Positions 43,137 to 52,311 of a stretch of DNA of 64,000 nt are shown one piece after another. Each line of letters opens with the position of its first letter. Position 1 is the first letter of the stretch. Origin of the DNA: JAKQIM01 sp964633225 (GTDB taxonomy: Bacteria; Chloroflexota; Anaerolineae; Anaerolineales; UBA4823); NCBI GenBank assembly GCA_964633225.1, contig CAZWFQ010000004.1:1-64000 (forward strand), given 5' to 3'. Made by a program: the position numbers and the translations under genes. Below the pieces are notes generated by a model. It was not told the origin of the DNA. It saw nothing but the letters and a program-made list of their open reading frames with translations, and made no database searches.

Positions 43137-44567
43137 TTATCGTGTTATTACCGGCAAAAACAGGCTGTAATCCAATGACAAAGGCTGTACATCAATTGCC
43201 AGCTCTAATATATCAGAATCCTTATAAAATCCCAACACAGTCACTGCCAGGCGGCTGGCGCGGCCATCCCACAACCGGGCGCTGGGGGTAGAAACATCAT
43301 CCCAGGTCCGGCCGGCTGTCCAGGTATCATCGCACTCACCCAGGTTAGAGCTTGTCAGCATATCATAATTGCCATCGGCTTCCACCAGTACCACACCAGG
43401 GTGCGCCGGGCAGTCAACACCAGCCGCACAGCCCTGGGCATTAACCTGGTTCACCGTCGCATACTGGCTGACAATGCTTCGATCCACATGCCAGATCAAC
43501 AAACCCGGGCAAAGCCCGGCCTGTTCCCACCCGGCATCAAACCCCCTTGGCTGCCGGTTTTCAAGCAAGAAGTACTCGTCACTGGTCGGATCGCCGCGCG
43601 GGTACAGGCGGATAAAGTCGTTATATTCCTCGGCCGGATATAACCACACGGTTCTCGTCCCTTCCAGATATTCGACTGGTTCTGACCAGCCTAACCACTC
43701 TTTGGTTACCACGCTGGGCAGGAAAGGTATAGACCCACTCCAATCGGCGCCGTACAGGCCGTAACCCATCAGGTCCATCAATCCCACCCCGGTTGTCGTC
43801 CAGGCTGTATTGTATAAATCGTACATTCCCAACCCATGCCCGTGTTCGTGGGCGCACAGCCCCACCCGGCTGATGCCCCCATCGCTGTACAGCTCAGGGC
43901 AAATCGTATAATTATTGAAACGCTGCCCAGCGCGGCTGACATACTCGCCTCCCAGGCCTGCATCAGCCAGGCGGTAGGCCGTGGCCTCCAACGAGGTGTA
44001 AGCATTACCCGTATACATATAATTCAAACCTGCGAAAATCACCACCAGGTTCTCCACCATACCACTGTATGGGTTAGCATAAGGGCTGAAATCAAAGCCC
44101 ATCCTGTCCAGTTCCAATAACGCATGATACACCACACCGCCGTTATTGCGCGGGAAGGCATCCATATCATACCCATACTGGCCGTTTGCATAATACGTGA
44201 TACGGTTAGGCAAGCGGATATAAGCATCAACCATCGCATCCTTCTCACCCATAGCCCCCACAATAGCGGTTTTCTGCGCGCTATAACGAAGCTGGCCGTA
44301 AGATGCTTTCCAAAAAAAATCAACAAAACCACCCGCGTCAAAAAAGTACGCCTCCCAATCCCTTCCATCAAACCTGCCTGGCAGGTAGAGAAAATCGACC
44401 AACAGCACCAGCAAAGGCTGGTCGCCAAGCCTGGGGATTGGATTAGAAATAGAACCAGGATCTGGTGGGAGTTGTGATGATGTTAGCCCCCTCCCACTTC
44501 CCTCAGCCGATCCCGGCACTACCATCGACAGCAGCAGGAGAAAAACCAGCATACGCGTGCGCATCAT
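43137..44567 (-). CDS. Secreted M6-family metalloprotease
   Basis: 476 residues. ATG 44567 gives MMRTRMLVFLLLLSMVVPGS, a clear signal peptide. The zinc site is CAHEHGHGLGMYDLYN (HExxH-x-LGxxD), followed by the conserved GVGLMDLMGYG. ENRQPRGFD and PGLLIWHVD match the M6 (immune inhibitor A) catalytic region that extends to about residue 350. The protein ends in YSLFLPVITR, a hydrophobic tail with a basic last residue. It should be exported and degrade extracellular protein. Cleavage and anchoring are not proven. Confidence 0.9.
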   Translation of the reverse strand: MMRTRMLVFLLLLSMVVPGSAEGSGRGLTSSQLPPDPGSISNPIPRLGDQPLLVLLVDFLYLPGRFDGRDWEAYFFDAGGFVDFFWKASYGQLRYSAQKTAIVGAMGEKDAMVDAYIRLPNRITYYANGQYGYDMDAFPRNNGGVVYHALLELDRMGFDFSPYANPYSGMVENLVVIFAGLNYMYTGNAYTSLEATAYRLADAGLGGEYVSRAGQRFNNYTICPELYSDGGISRVGLCAHEHGHGLGMYDLYNTAWTTTGVGLMDLMGYGLYGADWSGSIPFLPSVVTKEWLGWSEPVEYLEGTRTVWLYPAEEYNDFIRLYPRGDPTSDEYFLLENRQPRGFDAGWEQAGLCPGLLIWHVDRSIVSQYATVNQVNAQGCAAGVDCPAHPGVVLVEADGNYDMLTSSNLGECDDTWTAGRTWDDVSTPSARLWDGRASRLAVTVLGFYKDSDILELAIDVQPLSLDYSLFLPVITR

Positions 44568-44697
44568 AGCGTCATATTCCAAACATCCATCTATTTTAAC
44601 GTAAAATACCCAGAAACGGGCTAAATGATCGAACATGACTCAGACGATTTATAATGGAGATAGTTCCCGATGTGTTCATTTCGGACAACAGGCAGAG

Positions 44698-44703
44698 TAT
44701 AAT
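44698..44703 (+). promoter_or_regulatory. -10 element of mtnP
   Basis: TATAAT at 44698-44703, with a weak TTCATT 17 bases upstream; start near 44710 gives a 27-base leader containing TAGGAG. A second TATAAT at 44650-44655 may mark another start. Confidence 0.5.
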
Positions 44704-44736
44704 ACACACCATACCGAATAGATAGGAGCACACTAT

Positions 44737-45612
44737 ATGGAAAATTCCCCCATCCTGGCTGTTATCGGCGGCTCTGGTCTTTACCATATCCCCGGCCTGA
44801 GCGACGTAACCGAACACCAGCTCGACACTCCCTTTGGTAAGCCCAGCTCACCCGTAGTGGTGGGCACCCTGGAGGGGCAGCGCATTGCCTTTCTGGCCCG
44901 GCATGGGTTGGGGCATACCATCAGCCCATCCGAGATCAACTACCGTGCCAATATCTATGCCCTTAAAATGCTGGGCGTTGAGCGCCTGGTAGCTGTCAGT
45001 GCGTGCGGCTCGCTGCGCGAGGATTTTGCCCCTGGCGACATGGTCATCCCCGACCAACTGTACGACAACACCAAAGGCCGTGCCAACAGTTTCTTCAGCG
45101 GCGGCATGGTTGCCCACGCCGGCGTGGCTGACCCCTTCTGCAATCCCTTCTCAGAGCAAGTCTACCTGGCTGCCAAGGCCACCGGCGCCATGGTGCACCG
45201 GGGCGGCGCTTTCATCACCATCGAAGGGCCGCGCTTCTCAACCCGGGCCGAATCAAACGTCTTCCGCTCCTGGGGCATGTCGCTGATCGGTATGACCACC
45301 AGCCCCGAGGCTTTCTTGGCCCGCGAAGCCGAGATGTGCTACGCCGTGATGGCCCACATCACCGATTACGACGTCTGGCATCTTGAAGAAGAACCCGTCA
45401 GCGTCGAAGCCGTCATTGCCACCATGAACCAAAACACCCAGCATGCCCACCAAGCGATCATCAACCTGGTGCGCAGCTTGAGCGACCAGCAGCCCGCTCG
45501 CAATTGCGAATGCGGCACCGCACTCAAAAATGCCATCATTACTCGCCAGGAAGTGGTTACACCTGAAGCCCGCCAGCGGTTGGACCTATTGGTGGGAAAG
45601 TATCTCAAATAA
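44737..45612 (+). CDS. mtnP: S-methyl-5'-thioadenosine phosphorylase
   Basis: 291 residues. PNP/MTAP family: AVIGGSGLYHIPGL at the start (phosphate site), LARHGLGHTISPSEINYRAN, VSACGSLREDFAPGDMVIPDQL and IEGPRFSTRAESNVFRSWG, GMTTSPEAFLAREAEMCYA. It phosphorolyses methylthioadenosine to adenine and methylthioribose-1-phosphate in methionine salvage. TSPEAFLA and DYDVW favour MTAP over purine nucleoside phosphorylase. TAGGAG lies before the ATG. The SEDS gene starts 8 bases after its stop, although the two functions are unrelated. Confidence 0.95.
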   Translation: MENSPILAVIGGSGLYHIPGLSDVTEHQLDTPFGKPSSPVVVGTLEGQRIAFLARHGLGHTISPSEINYRANIYALKMLGVERLVAVSACGSLREDFAPGDMVIPDQLYDNTKGRANSFFSGGMVAHAGVADPFCNPFSEQVYLAAKATGAMVHRGGAFITIEGPRFSTRAESNVFRSWGMSLIGMTTSPEAFLAREAEMCYAVMAHITDYDVWHLEEEPVSVEAVIATMNQNTQHAHQAIINLVRSLSDQQPARNCECGTALKNAIITRQEVVTPEARQRLDLLVGKYLK

Positions 45613-45620
45613 AATAATCT

Positions 45621-48278
45621 GTGCTGCACCCACGTTGGACCGCCGAGCAGATTGAGCGCCGGCTGCTGCTTTTAGCTGGCGCTTTTGTGTGCCTCTATGC
45701 CATCGCCCTGACCTTGTCGCCTGCTGCCCGCCAGCGTAACTGGCTGGTGGATTATCGTTGGCTGCACTGGCTGGGCGCAGCCGCCTGGGCGGGCATGTTT
45801 ACCCTGGCCTGGCGTGCCTTGGCGCGCTGGCTGCCAGGGCATGATCCCTATCTGCTGCCCGTAGCCGCCTTGCTCAGCGGCTGGGGCCTGCTCACCATCT
45901 ACCGTCTTGAGCCCCAATACGGCCTGCGCCAGAGCGCCTGGCTGGCAGTGGGCTTGGGTGTTTTCATCCTGGGGCTGCGCCTGCCCAATGGGCTGGATCT
46001 GCTGCGGCGCTACAAGTATATCTGGCTGACCAGCGGCCTTCTGCTGACCGCCGGCACCCTGGTCTTCGGCACCAACCCCCTCGGCGCAGGGCCGCGCCTG
46101 TGGTTGGGCTGCTGTGGGTTGTACTTCCAACCATCCGAACCCCTCAAGCTCTTATTGATCGTGTACCTGGCTGCTTACCTGGCAGACCGCTGGCCCGCCC
46201 AGGCAGGCGCCGCTTCGGGCCGCCCCGCCACGTCTCTTCTGCCCCTGCTGGGCCCCAGCCTGATCATGACCGGCCTGGCTTTGCTGCTGTTAATTGTCCA
46301 ACGCGACCTCGGTACAGCCTCCATCTTTCTCTTCTTGTATGCCGCCATTACCTACGCCGCCACCGGCGACCGCCGCGTGGTATGGATCAGCGCGCTGGCT
46401 GTGATCCTGGCTGGGGTGGCTGGTTATGCCCTCTTCGATGTCGTGCGCCTGCGCGTCGAAGCCTGGCTCAACCCCTGGCTGGACCCCAGCGGGCGCTCTT
46501 ACCAGATCGTCCAATCGCTGTTGGCCGTGGCCAATGGCGGGTTGTTGGGGCGCGGGCCAGGCCTGGGCAGCCCGGGCCTGGTGCCGGTGGCCATCTCCGA
46601 TTTCATTTTTGCCGCCATCGCTGAAGAAAGCGGCCTGGTTGGCATCCTGGGCCTGCTGGCTTTGCTGGCTCTCTTGACCGGTCGCGGCCTGCGCCGGGCA
46701 TTAGGTGCGCCAGATGCCTTCAGGCGCTTGCTGGCAGCCGGGCTGGCAGCTTACCTGGCAGCGCAGAGCATTTTGATCATTGGCGGCAACCTGCGGCTGC
46801 TGCCCCTCACCGGCGTAACCCTGCCCTTTGTCTCTTACGGCGGTTCTTCATTACTGAGCGCTTTTCTGGCCTTGCTGCTCTTGCTGCAAGCCGGAGCAGA
46901 CGCGGATCAGCCCGCACGGCTGGCGCGGCAGCACAGCCAATCTTACCGCCAGCTAAGCGGGGGGCTGCTCTTGGGCCTGGCGGCTGCCGGCCTGGTGGCT
47001 GGCTGGTGGGGCATCTGGCGCGGCCCAGATTTGCTAGAACGCACCGACAATGCTCGCCGTGGCATTGCAGACCTGTACGTAAAGCGCGGCACGCTGCTCG
47101 ACCAGCACAACGTGCCCCTGGCAGAATCCAGCGGCATACCTGGCCAATTCACCCGCCAGTATATCTACCCAGATCTTAGCCCGGTTCTCGGCTATACGCA
47201 TCCAGCCTACGGCCAATCCAGCATGGAAGCTTCTCTCGATCCCTATTTGCGCGGCTTGCAGGGTAACCCTGGCCTTGAGATCTGGTGGGAACATTTGCTC
47301 TACGGCCAACCACCTGCCGGCCTGGACGTGCGCCTGAGCCTGGACTTGCGCCCCCAGCAGATCGCCGATGCACTCTTAGATGGGCAAGCCGGTGCTGTGG
47401 TGTTATTGAATGCCGGCAGTGGCGAGGTTTTAACCATGGCCTCCAGCCCAACCTTTGACGCCAACCTGCTGGACACCAACTGGCAGACCCTGCTGCAAGA
47501 TCCTGCTGCCCCCCTGCTCAACCGGGCGGCATTGGGCCTTTATCCCACCGGGGCGGCCCTGGGGCCCCTGCTGTTAGCCGGGCGCATTGAACAGGGCATT
47601 CTGCCCACCAGCGTCCACAGCCTCTCGGTGACCCTGGATGGGCAAACGCTGACCTGCGCCCGCACCCCCGCCAGCCACAACTGGGGCGCCCTGGTGGCTG
47701 CCGGCTGCCCGGGGACATCCGTGGCCCTGGGTGAGCTGCTCGGCTCACAGGCCCTGCTGGAATTGTATGCCCAACTTGGGCTGTACACCGCCCCCAGCCT
47801 GCGCATCGAAACCGCCAGCTCAAACCGCCCACAAACTGTAGAAGATGCCGCCCGCTACGCCCTGGGCTTGCCCGATCCCACCACCGGGCAAAGCCTGCTC
47901 GTCAGCCCGCTGCAGATGGTGCGCGCCGCCGCTGCGCTCAGCAATGGCGGACAGCGCGTGGGCCTGCGCCTGGCCCTGGCTGTTGATACGCCGCAGGCTG
48001 GCTGGGTGCTGCTGCCGCCCCTGGAGGATCCGGCGGCTGTTTTCTTGCAATCTACCACCAATTCCACCAGCCAACTGCTGGCTGACGATGTGCTGCCCAT
48101 CTGGCAGAGCCTGTCAGTCATTGCCGAAGGCCCATCTGCCTACACCTGGTACCTGGGCGGGACCCTGCCTGATTGGCCTGGCGTCTCGCTCAGCGTGGTT
48201 GTGCTGCTGGAACAAGCCAACCCCGCCTTGGCAGAGCAGATCGGTCAAGCCGTGTTACAAGCTGCTGTGCAGCCATGA
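45621..48278 (+). CDS. SEDS (FtsW/RodA) polymerase fused to an inactive transpeptidase-like domain
   Basis: 885 residues. Residues 1-440 are a complete SEDS protein: about ten helices, QPSEPLKLLLIVYLAAYLAD, WLNPWLDPSGRSYQIVQSLL, SDFIFAAIAEESGL and PFVSYGGSSLLS. This part should polymerise peptidoglycan glycan strands. After another helix (about 455-475), residues 480-880 follow the class B PBP plan (RGTLLDQHNVPLA; GAVVLLNAGSGEVLTMAS; GQSLLVSPLQMVRAAAALSN), but SxxK reads AALG (645-648) and the KTG box is replaced (AEGPSAYTWYLGG). The domain is thus probably non-catalytic. GTG start at 45621. Normally SEDS and PBP are separate partners. Confidence 0.88.
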   Translation: MLHPRWTAEQIERRLLLLAGAFVCLYAIALTLSPAARQRNWLVDYRWLHWLGAAAWAGMFTLAWRALARWLPGHDPYLLPVAALLSGWGLLTIYRLEPQYGLRQSAWLAVGLGVFILGLRLPNGLDLLRRYKYIWLTSGLLLTAGTLVFGTNPLGAGPRLWLGCCGLYFQPSEPLKLLLIVYLAAYLADRWPAQAGAASGRPATSLLPLLGPSLIMTGLALLLLIVQRDLGTASIFLFLYAAITYAATGDRRVVWISALAVILAGVAGYALFDVVRLRVEAWLNPWLDPSGRSYQIVQSLLAVANGGLLGRGPGLGSPGLVPVAISDFIFAAIAEESGLVGILGLLALLALLTGRGLRRALGAPDAFRRLLAAGLAAYLAAQSILIIGGNLRLLPLTGVTLPFVSYGGSSLLSAFLALLLLLQAGADADQPARLARQHSQSYRQLSGGLLLGLAAAGLVAGWWGIWRGPDLLERTDNARRGIADLYVKRGTLLDQHNVPLAESSGIPGQFTRQYIYPDLSPVLGYTHPAYGQSSMEASLDPYLRGLQGNPGLEIWWEHLLYGQPPAGLDVRLSLDLRPQQIADALLDGQAGAVVLLNAGSGEVLTMASSPTFDANLLDTNWQTLLQDPAAPLLNRAALGLYPTGAALGPLLLAGRIEQGILPTSVHSLSVTLDGQTLTCARTPASHNWGALVAAGCPGTSVALGELLGSQALLELYAQLGLYTAPSLRIETASSNRPQTVEDAARYALGLPDPTTGQSLLVSPLQMVRAAAALSNGGQRVGLRLALAVDTPQAGWVLLPPLEDPAAVFLQSTTNSTSQLLADDVLPIWQSLSVIAEGPSAYTWYLGGTLPDWPGVSLSVVVLLEQANPALAEQIGQAVLQAAVQP

Positions 48279-48303
48279 TACCCCTAAAAATTCAGGCGAT
48301 TGG

Positions 48304-48309
48304 TATAAT
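48304..48309 (+). promoter_or_regulatory. -10 element of the 48.3-kb response regulator
   Basis: TATAAT with predicted start near 48316, leaving about nine bases including GGAG before GTG 48325. No clear -35. Confidence 0.4.
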
Positions 48310-48324
48310 ACAGTCGGAGCAAGC

Positions 48325-49023
48325 GTGAACGATAAAGGGAAATTGATCTTACTCGTCGACGATGAGCCTTTGCAGCTCAAAGCAACGCAAATCATGCTGC
48401 AAGAGGCCGGCTTTCAAGTACTCCTTGCCGCCAATGGCGCGCAGGGGCTTAAGCTGGCCTTAGACCGCTCCCCCGACCTGGTGATGCTGGATTGGATGAT
48501 GCCAGACATGGATGGGTTAGAGGTCTGCAAGCAGTTGCGCGAGCACTCCAGCGTGCCCATCATCATGATCACCGCCCTATCGAGCGAAAAGAACAAAATT
48601 GCCGGGTTGGAAGCCGGGGCTGACGATTACATCACCAAGCCTTTTGGGCGCGGCGAATTGTTGGCACGCGTGAATGCTGTTCTACGACGCGCCAGTAACC
48701 CCTCGCACCCCGCTGAAAACCAAACCCTGGTCCTGGAGGCCTTGCAAGTTGATTTCGCCAACCGGCGGGTATGGTTAGATGAGCATGAGGTGCGCCTTTC
48801 GCCCACCGAATTCAGCCTGCTGCGCGAGCTTGCCCGCCAACCCGGAAAGGTGCTCAGCAACGAAGAGATCCTCAAATGCGTCTGGGGCACCGATTACATT
48901 ACAGATACCTCCCTGGTACGAAAAGTGATCCACCGCCTGCGCCAGAAGATCGAGCTCGACCCTCAGGATCCACATTACGTGCTTTCGCAGCCAGGATTTG
49001 GCTACTACCTGGCCCAGAAATGA
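48325..49023 (+). CDS. OmpR/PhoB-family response regulator
   Basis: 232 residues. Receiver: LILLVDDEPLQLK, Asp in LVMLDWMMPDMDG, Thr in IIMITALSSE, Lys in DDYITKPFG. Winged helix: LSPTEFSLLRELARQPGKVL, VWGTDYITDTSLVRKVIHRL, QPGFGYYLAQK. All phosphorylation residues are present. The start is GTG 48325 with GGAG at 48316-48319; an alternative longer frame enters the SEDS gene. No kinase is adjacent. The stop overlaps the start of the FG-GAP gene (ATGA), linking their translation. Confidence 0.93.
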   Translation: MNDKGKLILLVDDEPLQLKATQIMLQEAGFQVLLAANGAQGLKLALDRSPDLVMLDWMMPDMDGLEVCKQLREHSSVPIIMITALSSEKNKIAGLEAGADDYITKPFGRGELLARVNAVLRRASNPSHPAENQTLVLEALQVDFANRRVWLDEHEVRLSPTEFSLLRELARQPGKVLSNEEILKCVWGTDYITDTSLVRKVIHRLRQKIELDPQDPHYVLSQPGFGYYLAQK

Positions 49024-50744
49024 TCAATCCCCTCCCACGCCCATCACAAGATTGGCGCGCCCCCCTGCCAGTGCCCACAAAACGCCTTCTAGCCTTACTA
49101 TTCCTGGTGGCCATTTCAGCACTGCTGGCCCTATCCCCAGGCCCGCGCGCCGCGGCAAACACCATCCAGGAGCCAGAATTGAAGTGGGCCTACGGCGGCT
49201 GCAGCGCGGGCGGCTGGTGCCAGACCGGCTGGTATTCCTCGCCTGCCGTGGGCGATATCGACGGCGACAACCAGGCCGAGGTGATTGGCGCCGCTTACGA
49301 TATCTATGTGCTAGACGGCAATACTGGAAATATTGAATGGAAAGTGGCCTCTGGCCACGATCGCTCTCAGCCAGACGCTGATGATGTCGGCCGCACCTGG
49401 CCCGGGGTGGCCCTGGGCGATATCGACGGCGACGGAGCATTGGAGTTCGCCACCGCCCACAGCGGCGGCTGGGTGGCTGTTTATGATTCTGCTGGGTACT
49501 TCAAGCCTGGCTGGCCCCAACGCCCCACCACCTACGAGCTGCGCGGCCTGGCCCTTTCAGACCTGGACCAGGATGGCACCCTGGAGGTGATCGTCACCGG
49601 CGGCGTTTCTACCAATGATGACGTGGACTACATCGCCAACACCTGGGTTTTCGAGCACGATGGCAGCCTGCGCCCCGGCTGGCCTCAGCTCAACAACACC
49701 AGCGGCTACGATTGGGGCGTATTCAACGACAACCTGGCGGTTGGCAACCTGTATGGCGACGGGCGGGGCGAGCTCGTTGTGCCATCTGATGTGCACTACA
49801 TCTGCGCTTACGATGATCACGGCACAATGCTGCCGGCCCACAGCATGTACGGCGGCAAGGGCTGGGGCCGGGTGGGGATCTGGGAAAGCCTGGCCATTGA
49901 GCTGCGCGGCTGGGGCAGGTGCAACGGCGAGCGTGCCGAGAGCTACCGCACCAACTTTGCCCATGGGCCGGCCGTCATCGCCGACGTCAACGGTGACCGG
50001 CGCATGGAAGTGGTTGCCACCGGCAATGTATACGATTGCAATGGATCGTACGACAGCCGCTATACGGGCCTTTACATCTTCAACGCTGACCGCTCGCGCT
50101 TTGTATCTGCAGGCTTCGATTGGCAAATCCCGCCCATTGATACCGGCGCACCGATCCAAGAAAACTACTGGGTCATTGAAAGTGCCCAATCCAATCCTGC
50201 TGTGGCCGACCTGGATGGCGACGGGCTGATGGAAATCATCTTTGCCTCCTATGATGGGCGCCTGCACGCCTTCTGGCTGGATAAAACCGAACACGGTCAT
50301 TGGCCCTATTCTGTTTACCACGGCACCGAAGACATCTACCGCTTTGCATCTGAGCCCGCCATCGCCGACCTGGATAACGATGGGCAGGCAGAAGTGATCT
50401 TCACCTCCTGGACGCAGATTGGCTCGAACCAGGTGGGCATGCTGCACATCCTCACCAGCCTGGGCGAACCGATCTACGAGCTGCCCCTGCCGGCCCCCTC
50501 GAACGATGAAGATTGGAACGGCGCCCTGCCCGCCCCCACCCTGGCAAACATCGATGGAGATAGCGACCTGGAAGTGGTGCTCAACACGGCGCATTCAGGG
50601 CTGGTGGCCTATGACCTGCCCGGCACGGCCTCTGCCCGCCTGCTGTGGAGCACCGGGCGCGGCTCTTACTGGCGCGACGCCTATGTACCTCTCCGGTCCT
50701 TTGTGGTTGCCGCCCAGATTTTCGTGCCGCTGATCCAAAAATAA
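49020..50744 (+). CDS. Secreted FG-GAP/VCBS beta-propeller protein
   Basis: 574 residues. The N-terminus has a late signal/anchor helix (KRLLALLFLVAISALLALS, about 21-40). At least seven Ca2+-binding loops of D-x-D-G-D type follow: GDIDGDNQAEV, GDIDGDGALEF, SDLDQDGTLEV, ADVNGDRRMEV, ADLDGDGLMEI, ADLDNDGQAEV and ANIDGDSDLEV, consistent with a seven-bladed integrin-like propeller. It ends QIFVPLIQK, like the tail of the M6 protease. ATG 49020 overlaps the regulator stop. Likely a surface adhesion or carbohydrate-binding protein. Export is inferred from the signal. Confidence 0.88.
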   Translation: MINPLPRPSQDWRAPLPVPTKRLLALLFLVAISALLALSPGPRAAANTIQEPELKWAYGGCSAGGWCQTGWYSSPAVGDIDGDNQAEVIGAAYDIYVLDGNTGNIEWKVASGHDRSQPDADDVGRTWPGVALGDIDGDGALEFATAHSGGWVAVYDSAGYFKPGWPQRPTTYELRGLALSDLDQDGTLEVIVTGGVSTNDDVDYIANTWVFEHDGSLRPGWPQLNNTSGYDWGVFNDNLAVGNLYGDGRGELVVPSDVHYICAYDDHGTMLPAHSMYGGKGWGRVGIWESLAIELRGWGRCNGERAESYRTNFAHGPAVIADVNGDRRMEVVATGNVYDCNGSYDSRYTGLYIFNADRSRFVSAGFDWQIPPIDTGAPIQENYWVIESAQSNPAVADLDGDGLMEIIFASYDGRLHAFWLDKTEHGHWPYSVYHGTEDIYRFASEPAIADLDNDGQAEVIFTSWTQIGSNQVGMLHILTSLGEPIYELPLPAPSNDEDWNGALPAPTLANIDGDSDLEVVLNTAHSGLVAYDLPGTASARLLWSTGRGSYWRDAYVPLRSFVVAAQIFVPLIQK

Positions 50745-50782
50745 TGCCCCTGCCTGGTACAATGGGCTCCCTGGAGATCACC

Positions 50783-51322
50783 ATGCTGCATCCCTTCGAA
50801 AGTATTTCTTCTGCCCGGCGCAGACAATTCTTCTACCCCCTGCTCGGCCTGGCCCTGCTGATTATGATGGTCATGAACTGGGTGGGACTGCCGCTCAACA
50901 CACCCGCCGCCCCCAACGGCATTGTCTCATTTGAGTTAGCCGGCAGCCCAGAGCGGGCGGCTGCCATGCTCAACTCTTGGGATGCTGATGCCCATGCCAG
51001 GGCCGCCTTCATCCAGGGGCTGGACTTCTTATTTCCTGCCGTCTATTCCACCACCGTAGCCCTGGGCTGCATCATGGCAGCCAGTGCGCTCTCGGCACGC
51101 CGTCTCCCCCTGGCCCATTGGGGGCGCGCCCTGGCCTGGGGGCAGTGGATTGCAGCCATCTTTGATTACCTCGAAAACATTGCCTTGGTGGTACTGCTCT
51201 TTAGCCCAGCCCAGGCTCCCTGGCCTCAGATGGCAGCCGTTTGCGCGGTCATCAAGTTTGGCCTGCTGTTCGCCGGTCTGGTCTACGGCTTTTATGGTTT
51301 GGTGATGCGCTGGGGCCATTGA
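50783..51322 (+). CDS. Four-helix membrane protein, function unknown
   Basis: 179 residues with hydrophobic stretches at about 17-35 (PLLGLALLIMMVMNWVG), 85-105, 120-140 and 150-172. The loop after helix 1 (FELAGSPERAAAMLNSWD) is extracytoplasmic-like and recalls uncharacterised membrane proteins with an alpha-helical insert. No family name can be given. ATG 50783 has GGAG at 50773-50776, and a TACAAT lies at 50757-50762. It is not obviously linked to its neighbours. Confidence 0.75.
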   Translation: MLHPFESISSARRRQFFYPLLGLALLIMMVMNWVGLPLNTPAAPNGIVSFELAGSPERAAAMLNSWDADAHARAAFIQGLDFLFPAVYSTTVALGCIMAASALSARRLPLAHWGRALAWGQWIAAIFDYLENIALVVLLFSPAQAPWPQMAAVCAVIKFGLLFAGLVYGFYGLVMRWGH

Positions 51323-51384
51323 TTGCAACCAATCCCCACCGGATGCGTATACTGAGTATCGATCTTAAATTTGTGGAGGCTGCT

Positions 51385-52257
51385 ATGTTCCGAAAATCAT
51401 TCTTACTGGCTGTGGCTGCCCTGGTGTTAGCCAGCCTGGCTTGTGGCATCAATATTGAAACCCCCATGACCGAAGTTAAAACCGGTCCTACAGAAACCGA
51501 AGAGATCAACATCCCGCTGCTGGAGAGCCAGGATGCCACTGCCGATGTGACCCTGGAATTTGGTGCCGGCAATATCAAGCTGGCCCCAGGCGCAGAAGAC
51601 GCCCTGGTAACTGGCACTGCCGAGTACAATGTCACCGACTTCAAGCCCGACATCACCGTCAATGGCGATAATGTCACCATCTCACAGGGTGATCTCAACG
51701 TGCGCGGCATTCCCCAGTTTCAAGATGACCTGATCAATAATTGGGATCTGCAGTTGGGCAGTGCTCCGCTCTTCCTGCGCATCAATGCTGGCGCCTACAC
51801 CGCTGATTATGAGCTGGGGGGCCTCTCGCTGACCGGTCTGGACGTCACCGATGGCGCCGCAGATGTGGATCTGAAATTCTCTGAACCTAACCTGGTAGAG
51901 ATGGAAAGCCTCACCTACAATACCGGTGCCTCCAATATTTCTCTCGAGGGCTTGGGCAATGCCAACCTCTCCAAGCTGGTCTTTCGCAGCGGAGCCGGCT
52001 CTTACACGCTGGACTTCTCTGGCGAGATGCAGCGCGATATGACCGTCAACATTGAAGCGGGCATCAGCAGTATCACCATTATTGTTCCCGAGGGTGTGGC
52101 AGCCAACCTGACCTTTGAGGGCGGCATGTCAAATGTTACCTACGATGACGGTTGGGACAAGGACGGCAGCAATTACACCGCTGCCGGAGATGACTATACC
52201 CTCACCATCTCTGTCCAGATGGGTGCCGGCAACCTGGAACTTAAGATAGACAAATAG
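51385..52257 (+). CDS. Lipoprotein with DUF4097/toast-rack-like beta-helix domain
   Basis: 290 residues. Signal MFRKSFLLAVAALVLASLAC with the lipobox LASLAC. The mature protein is almost all short beta repeats: ADVTLEFGAGNIKLAPGAED, GAADVDLKFSEPNL, GASNISLEG, GAGSYTLDFSG, GAGNLELKID. The regular -GAG-x-L- steps suggest a right-handed beta-helix as in DUF4097 or LiaF/YvlB-like stress proteins. Outer-face location expected. GGAGG at 51375-51379 fixes the ATG; TATACT at 51347-51352 may be the -10. Function unknown. Confidence 0.83.
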   Translation: MFRKSFLLAVAALVLASLACGINIETPMTEVKTGPTETEEINIPLLESQDATADVTLEFGAGNIKLAPGAEDALVTGTAEYNVTDFKPDITVNGDNVTISQGDLNVRGIPQFQDDLINNWDLQLGSAPLFLRINAGAYTADYELGGLSLTGLDVTDGAADVDLKFSEPNLVEMESLTYNTGASNISLEGLGNANLSKLVFRSGAGSYTLDFSGEMQRDMTVNIEAGISSITIIVPEGVAANLTFEGGMSNVTYDDGWDKDGSNYTAAGDDYTLTISVQMGAGNLELKIDK

Positions 52258-52260
52258 ATA

Positions 52261-52308
52261 CATTAAGCAAAAATCCCAGGGCAATTGCCCTGGGATTTTT
52301 GCTTAATG
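52261..52308. terminator. Perfect 48-bp palindromic terminator
   Basis: Bases 52261-52284 are the exact reverse complement of 52285-52308 (24-bp arms, centre CAATTG), with AAAAA and TTTTT in the arms, so it can end transcription both ways. It lies between the beta-helix lipoprotein and the ferredoxin gene. Confidence 0.88.
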
Positions 52309-52311
52309 TCG

